From the NCBI GenBank assembly GCA_008508345.1, contig QNGE01001256.1, positions 26,993 through 90,992 on the forward strand: a DNA stretch of 64,000 nucleotides, in the 5' to 3' direction. Below the pieces are notes generated by a model. The model was not told the DNA's origin. It searched no databases and was given only the letters and a program-made list of their open reading frames with translations. The DNA is from Paragonimus westermani. Taxonomy: Eukaryota > Platyhelminthes > Trematoda > Plagiorchiida > Troglotrematidae. Positions 58,429 to 64,000 of the stretch are shown one piece after another (positions within the stretch are counted from its first letter, which is position 1; every line of letters begins with the position of its first letter). The position numbers and the translations under genes are program-made.

Positions 58429-61400
58429 ATGGTTCGTAAGGGTGTACGAAATACTCGTTATAAAACCAAGAAACACAGAAGAAATATCGACCAAGTATGT
58501 CACACTGGTTTCCGTGTTATTGCCGATATTCGTCTCGACCCGGATAACTGTATTGAGCCTGAGTGACCTGAGCTAATCGATTGCGAACGGCACATACTAC
58601 ACGGATCTGCCACAGCCCCGTGCTCTACTTTGGAATTATTGAATCTAAGGGTACTTGTTCTTTAGAAACCATACTTGCATTGCTGGCGCTATTGACATTC
58701 ACTGTCTATCCGACTGTCTGTTTAATCTTGACCGTGAAGTGAAGCGGCGGACCAGTGTGTCAATGTCGGAGGATCAAACGGGCAACGTTGTCGATGAGGG
58801 TGGGTGTGTACGATGAATTCTGGTCAAATCTTCATCCGACAGAGCCACTGAGTGTTGACGTACACACTTTTGCGGTTATGTGTGCACGTAATGTCCTCAG
58901 ACAACCTTTTTGAGGTCATCAGGCAGCGAGTTGATCCTCGCCAGCATCACTGCTCTCATCGTCTCTCTCACATGCGCACAAACTGGATGTTTTACCGATC
59001 TTAACATCGATGTTATCGACATAACTTTGTGGATCCCCATGGTTATCTTTTTCAATTTCACTTATTTCGCACAGTCAAAACATACTATTCTGAATGTTTC
59101 CGATTACTTCAAGCTTACCTCCTTCCTCATTTTGTAGATATATGAAGATGTGAAAGACGAGAATATCGAGCGGCGAATCGCCGAGGCTACTCAGCCAGAT
59201 GAGGATTTGCCCGGACTGGGCCAATACTTTTGTGTATCGTGCAGCAAACACTTTATCAATCAAACTACGTTGGATGTACACCGGACCAGTAAACCTCACA
59301 AACGGCGGCTGCGCGCACTGAGAGAGAAGCCGCACACACAGGTTAGTCAGTGTTTGTGTATGCATGGAATGCAGCTCTGCTTCACCGACCGCCCATTGCA
59401 GAAAAGCGCTGAATTTGGGTAGCTTCCACTAATTTCTTCGGTTCAAAAGTCTCGCTGTCTTCTTGTTAGTGAATTTGGGAGCGTTTTACACTGACCGGTC
59501 GTCTCGCCTCCTGGTACTTTTTTCGATTGAGCCATGTTGATTCATAGTTTCATTTTACTTCGGCATAGGACTCCACTATTTCTGATCATACTCCGGCTGT
59601 ATGTGAATATTTCCAAATATACGTTCATATATAGCGCTGTATTTTATAATCAACTAGTCTACCGCAGAACATTTTACTACCATTTTAGTTCGTTTTGATC
59701 GCGTGACCATCACGTGTTTGTTTCCTGGTTATCATCTTCCCTGAATATGCAATCAAACCATATTGTAGTGACTGTCCTTTCAGTTCTAACGACCTCCGCT
59801 TGTTCGACAATTATGGTATCCCCCAAATTGAGACGTCCTCAATTACTCAACTTTACCGGTGTTTTCCTCTGGGTGTTGCTTGTAGTTTTCGTTCCACAGA
59901 ATATCCTCCATATTTGTCCTACATACATGCTAACCTGTCGTCAGTCGATGTAGCTGAGCCTACGTTATTCCTTTTTTAACTTTTGCGGGGCCATCCATTG
60001 CTCTCTGTGAAGTTAATACGCCAATTTAACTGGACAGTATTTTAGGTTTCTCGACCAAACATCAGCATATTTTCACCACGTGCTTTGAGAAACCATTAAT
60101 GCACCCGATCGTCACCGGCGTGGATGTGGCATCTTACTTTCATGGTCTAAATTCCACTTACACTTTGAAACGCAGTATGTTTTGTTGATCTCATAGTAAC
60201 CAGCTATGTGTTTCACTAATCTAGCCAACATTTTTCACCACAATGTCAAGCACGTTCGACGGGTTCGGCTTAGCATGACTTCAACGTTAACAAGTTTGAA
60301 GTGTTGCGGTTCCAGTTAGACTAAATCTCACTATCAGTCCTGATATATATGCAGTCCACTTACTTCGCATGTTGTAACGACAACCCATAGGTGAACGGCC
60401 GACATTCGAGCGGTGCATATGTTCATGTTCAATCTCCTTGCTGTTCAAGCTAAGCGAAATAGAGTTACGGTGAATTGTTATGCAATCTGGGCGACACCAC
60501 GGAGATTATCTTAAGCCTGACGTTATGCGATGTAGCGGAGACCGGCCGAATAAGACTTGAGGCTGTACTGGATAACGTTTCTAATCTATGTGTATCAGTA
60601 GTACGCTCTCTGTTTTGCATGTGGTTCCCAATTTGAGACTGTCGTTGTTAGAATTTTTCGAGATTGCCACTGGTCTCTGCAAACTTGAAATACAATAATT
60701 GACCCAATGAATAATTGTATGGTGGCAGTCGCCCTACGGGGTTGTGCGTTTTGAAGAAGTGTTTGCCCTTTACGGTTATTTGACCCTTTAAGATCGTATG
60801 TTTTTCTTAAAGTTCCCATTGTTCCTTGTAAAAGAGGTCACTGTACAGTACTGCAAGTGGACTTGTGGTGATTAAGACCCATGCTACTCCATAATGACCA
60901 GTACATTGCTGAACTGATGTAATGAAATCGGGAACGCCACTTTAACTAGAAAACTTTGGTCACAAGATTATCGACTGGAGTTGGCAAATAAGCTACTGTC
61001 TCCTCTGGAACATTGCTTAAACAATTTTGGCCGACCCTTTAAACGTAACAGTTTTGTTGTGCTTACGATTTGATGAATTGAGTTCTGTCACTCATTGCTG
61101 GAAGCGTTATCTCGCCCCTTTTTCAACTTCATTTGCTGTATCTCACAGTCAAAGTTGTTTTGGCCGATTATTCCGTCATTTGGTTAGGTTTATTTATTTG
61201 GTTGCGACCTCACAGTTCTCAACCTTGAGAGACAAATGAGCTCTTTACATAAATAATGATTTAAAGCAAACCTACCGCTGCTGTCGCTATCACATGACTA
61301 TCAAACCTAATTCAACTCTGCCATTCCGGCTCGATTGTTTGGTACAGAAACTCGACTTTTTAATTTAACCTAACCTAAAGTTTACGGTGTTATCTTTACC

Positions 61401-61757
61401 CCGAGGTTCCGTTGTCGGCTACAGTTTTTATAACGACTTAGTGACCTCCCATCGAAATCAGGTTATTTTCTGTCCTGTTGGTGATGTTCTTGCTCAAATG
61501 TATGCCAACTGGTTCATGTTTTTTTACTATTTACTACGTGAGAGTAAGCGATTGTAGTTGCTGCCATCTACATACGTCTATCTGACGCTTTGTCACTCAC
61601 TTTTACCTTACCAATCCAGGACGACGCAGATCGCGCAGCCGGTCTCCTCAAAGACGACAGTCATATACCTAGCAAGAGATGTTGTCTTCCCATCGACGCT
61701 GACGTACAAACGATTGCTCCATCTGGTCTTACCCTACCCTACATCTACGCGGACTAA
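58429..61757 (+). CDS. ZNF593: ZNF593/Bud20-type zinc-finger ribosome biogenesis protein, three exons (135 aa)
   Basis: Exon 1 is 58429-58494 (22 codons), exon 2 is 59138-59341 (68 codons) and exon 3 is 61620-61757 (45 codons plus TAA). Introns of 643 and 2278 bp both start GT (GTATGT, GTTAGT) and end AG after pyrimidine-rich tracts, and both lie between codons. The N-terminus is short and Lys/Arg-rich (TRYKTKKHRRNIDQ) and joins IYEDV across the first splice, as in this family. Acidic linker DEDLPGLGQYFC leads into one C2H2 finger of the JAZ type: C54, C57, H70, H76 (C-x2-C-x12-H-x5-H). KRRLRALREKPHTQ follows, and exon 3 opens DDADRAAGL, matching the family's E-E-A-x-R-A-A-G-M/L. Total length equals human ZNF593 (about 134 aa). 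In yeast Bud20 acts as a shuttling factor in nuclear export of pre-60S ribosomal subunits. The last ~35 residues do not resemble human ZNF593, so exon 3 is the least certain part. Confidence 0.88.
58821..58960 (+). repeat. Dispersed repeat in intron 1, inverted partner at 63780-63920
   Basis: The block ACAGAGCCACTGAGTGTTGA...ATCAGGCAGCGAGTTGATCC is found in reverse complement at 63780-63920 with about 90 percent identity by eye. Both copies can be read as VLTYTLLRLCVHVMSSDNL, which may simply reflect shared descent. Element type unknown. Confidence 0.75.
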
Positions 61758-63774
61758 CAACCTAACTTTCGAACCGCTTTGTACAGCTGTCCATAAACTG
61801 CGCATCCTTCTGCCTTCTTCTGAGTTTTGAATTTATTTACGGTTTATTGACAATGTTAAATGAAAAGAACGAGCTATAGGCAAGAATTGGACCGAAAGAG
61901 GTGTGACGTTCCATATCGTTTTGGGGTTGTTCACTCGATCAAGTTCTGGGTGAAGGCTGAAATTTAACTAACACCTTTGATTCCCACTGGCTTCGGATGG
62001 ACCAAATTACATTTGATTACCGATACTCAAGATAGACAGCAATTCTCGGTTCATTCTAGCCATGGATGCTTCCAATATTTTTTCTTAAAGTGCGGTTCTA
62101 ATTATTACTGTTCGTTCCCAGATTGTTACTTTATGCCAAGATTCTGAAATTAATCTGAGGTTGCTGTAAACGCGTATGCTTCACAATCTTCTGCTCAATC
62201 GTGGTTTTTTATCGGATAAGGTGAATTGCTGAAAGTCATTTGTTTTTTATATGCGATTATTCGGCACCATGTGTGATTTTATATTACACATTACTCAACC
62301 ACTTATCCGTAGATCAACTCAGTATAACGTGTAAGCAACGGTTAAGTCAGGTAAGAGCCATGAAGTTTCCCCGAGGGTTTCGAATGACAACTCTCACTCC
62401 GAATCACACTTGGTCAAATCTCAAGACAAAAAGACGAATTGCATCTTGTGCAAAATACACTGAAACGTCATCAGTTAGTTCGCATGCCCTGCAATGGAGG
62501 AAAATGTCAACCTTCAGATTTGTGTTTGGTGGCATAAATTAGGCCCAGCTCGAGTCAATAGCCCTGAAGGCAACATTGGAAATTTTCCAAGGTGTATATT
62601 GATCGTCGGACAAGATAAGTCACTACGCCGAGGAATGCTTCTTGATGGATTTCCTTACTACGGTATTATTTGCAACGCACTATCCAATTAAGAGCACATG
62701 CGAACTTTATATATACATGTATATTTATATTCAAGAGACAGTATGTCAATCATTTTGTGTTAGGACTGTTGTTAGTCTGGAATTCATTTGGTCTGAAACA
62801 AAATTTTAGCAATGTCTAAAAATAGGTCGTCGTCGCTTTCTTTTTCTGCCCAACGCTTCTGGGATCGATTTTTTACTCGTCTATCATCTGCAATCGGTTG
62901 TGTCGTAATACTGTCATTTACAAGTGAAGCGGTATTTGTACAGGGAGACATTCGGTCATGCCTGTTGCCGCCTGATGTTTACACTTGAAATCATGTACGC
63001 TACGCTTGATTTCATTTTTCTGTTCAGAACAACATGTTGGTCGTTTCATTTCATGCTCCCTTTTACTCCCTTGTGTCTAAGTAAAACCCGCTACAAATTG
63101 AGCATTGATTGCCAGCACAGCTAAACAGTGCCCAAGTCAACATTGTGTGAATTCACGTGACGATCTATGCTCTTATTGTTCAGTTGTGGACCAGTTATTA
63201 AGTACTGGGTAGTTTGGTGGATATAGTTAGGGTTCACAGCATAGGAGCTGCCAGTTTAGATCTCATTCATTTTTTTTGTAAATCACTTCACACGGGAACA
63301 GAATTGTTCCTGGGGTTTAAGGGTAGAAAATAACTGCCCCATCTGTGTGTGTATATGAACACACTTGTAATGAGTCAGTCTGTCTAGCACCAGCGAGGTG
63401 CCAAGGAGTTAAAACAGACTAACCCGGATTAACATCGCAAGGTATTGGTTTTCCTCGTTAGTTAAATTCATCACCTGACCACTGATGGCGCTCATCATTT
63501 TCCATTTCATGCATTCTCTGGTGAGCCTTGTGCTTATTTGCGCAAGGTTTGCGGTGGTCGCTCGAGGATTTGGCGAATGGAAATGAAATCAGTCACTAGT
63601 TAAGGACAGTCTGTTACTGTGATCCCCCTGATCCACTCGGGCCCCAGTTAGATACATTAAGGGAGATCACCGCTAACTGACCCGAGTAGCATTCACGTTG
63701 CAGTTGTTTGAACGACCTATCTGCAAAGGAAAAAAATAACGCTGCAGGACAACAAAAGCAACAATGAAACGCTG
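61758..63774. other. Downstream of ZNF593-like gene; no supported gene
   Basis: The 3' UTR should start here, but I find no AATAAA in the first several hundred bases. Open frames at 62240-62542 and 62494-62691 show no family motif. I see no RNA gene. Confidence 0.35.
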
Positions 63775-63779
63775 TGTGT

Positions 63780-63920
63780 GACTGACAGAAGTGATGTTGG
63801 TGAGGATCAACTCGCTGCCTGATGACCTCAAGAAGGTTGTCTGAGGACATTACGTGCACACACAACCGCAGGAGTGTGTACGTCAACACTCAGTGGCTCT
63901 GTTGGGTGACAAATTGACCG
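63780..63920 (-). repeat. Dispersed repeat, inverted partner of 58821-58960
   Basis: Reverse complement of the intron-1 repeat, sharing the GAGGATCAACTCGCTGCCTG and GTACGTCAACACTCAGTGGC blocks. Similarity fades within a few tens of bases on either side. Confidence 0.75.
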
Positions 63921-64000
63921 GACTTCAGTGCACACGGTTGGCGGTATCCGAATCGGATTAGCCTGTCACAGTGACCGAAGCCAAAGGACGCCTGCGCTTA

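Noticed and set aside
62240..62691. Open frames downstream of the ZNF593-like gene as further exons
   Set aside because: The ZNF593-like frame already ends at 61757 at the family's usual length, and these frames show no family similarity.
1..64000. tRNA genes, rRNA genes and CRISPR arrays
   Set aside because: I scanned for T-loop GGTTCGAATCC-type words with matching acceptor arms and for regularly spaced short repeats and found none that hold up. A tRNA covariance-model scan would be decisive.

Overview
This is eukaryotic nuclear DNA, most likely from a parasitic flatworm (fluke or tapeworm). That assignment is an inference. It rests on the mix of repeats (Ty3/Gypsy, CR1-like, endonuclease/RT LINEs and a Penelope-like element), short spliced exons, a 46-nt intron, long non-coding stretches and no bacterial-type gene packing. 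One N at 42407 shows it is a draft assembly. I see no operons, CRISPR arrays, rRNA or convincing tRNA genes.

Only two host-type genes can be supported. The first (58429-61757, + strand, three exons, 135 aa) is a ZNF593/Bud20-type C2H2 ribosome-biogenesis factor. The second (49806-50679, + strand, two exons, 275 aa) has a FAR1/ZSWIM3-like N-terminal zinc-binding domain and looks like an intact gene related to transposases.

The rest is a mosaic of mobile elements, many nested. 516-1054: a 539-bp solo LTR with target-site duplications (TSDs). 6943-11933: a complete, apparently young Ty3/Gypsy element with 380-bp LTRs, a CAAT duplication and one uninterrupted 1447-aa Gag-Pol. 12.0-16.1 kb: a decayed ZSWIM/MULE-like transposase gene split by a 5'-truncated CR1-like LINE (about 13.57-15.57 kb). 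18.99-20.10 kb: a two-copy diverged tandem repeat. 20.64-23.3 kb (-): a decayed CR1-like LINE. 24.95-26.56 kb: a pile-up of related solo LTRs, with a young 539-bp copy inside an older one. 29.95-34.05 kb (-): a decayed Gypsy element carrying a ZSWIM/MULE fragment where RNase H should be, flanked by 195-bp direct repeats. 35.2-37.9 kb (-): a second long ZSWIM/MULE-like copy. 38.2-38.9 kb (+), 39.66-42.56 kb (+) and 45.07-46.7 kb (-): decayed endonuclease/RT LINEs. 43.97-45.06 kb (-): a decayed Penelope-like element ending in a near-perfect 89-bp foldback. 57.25-57.74 kb: a 246-bp tandem duplication.

The most interesting thread is the ZSWIM/MULE-like family. It has two long decayed copies and one fragment. 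The order is FAR1-like domain, RNase-H-fold transposase domain, SWIM zinc finger, then a recurring Cys/His-rich module. An intact spliced gene with the same type of N-terminal domain lies in the same window. All assignments were made by reading translations by eye; no database search was run.
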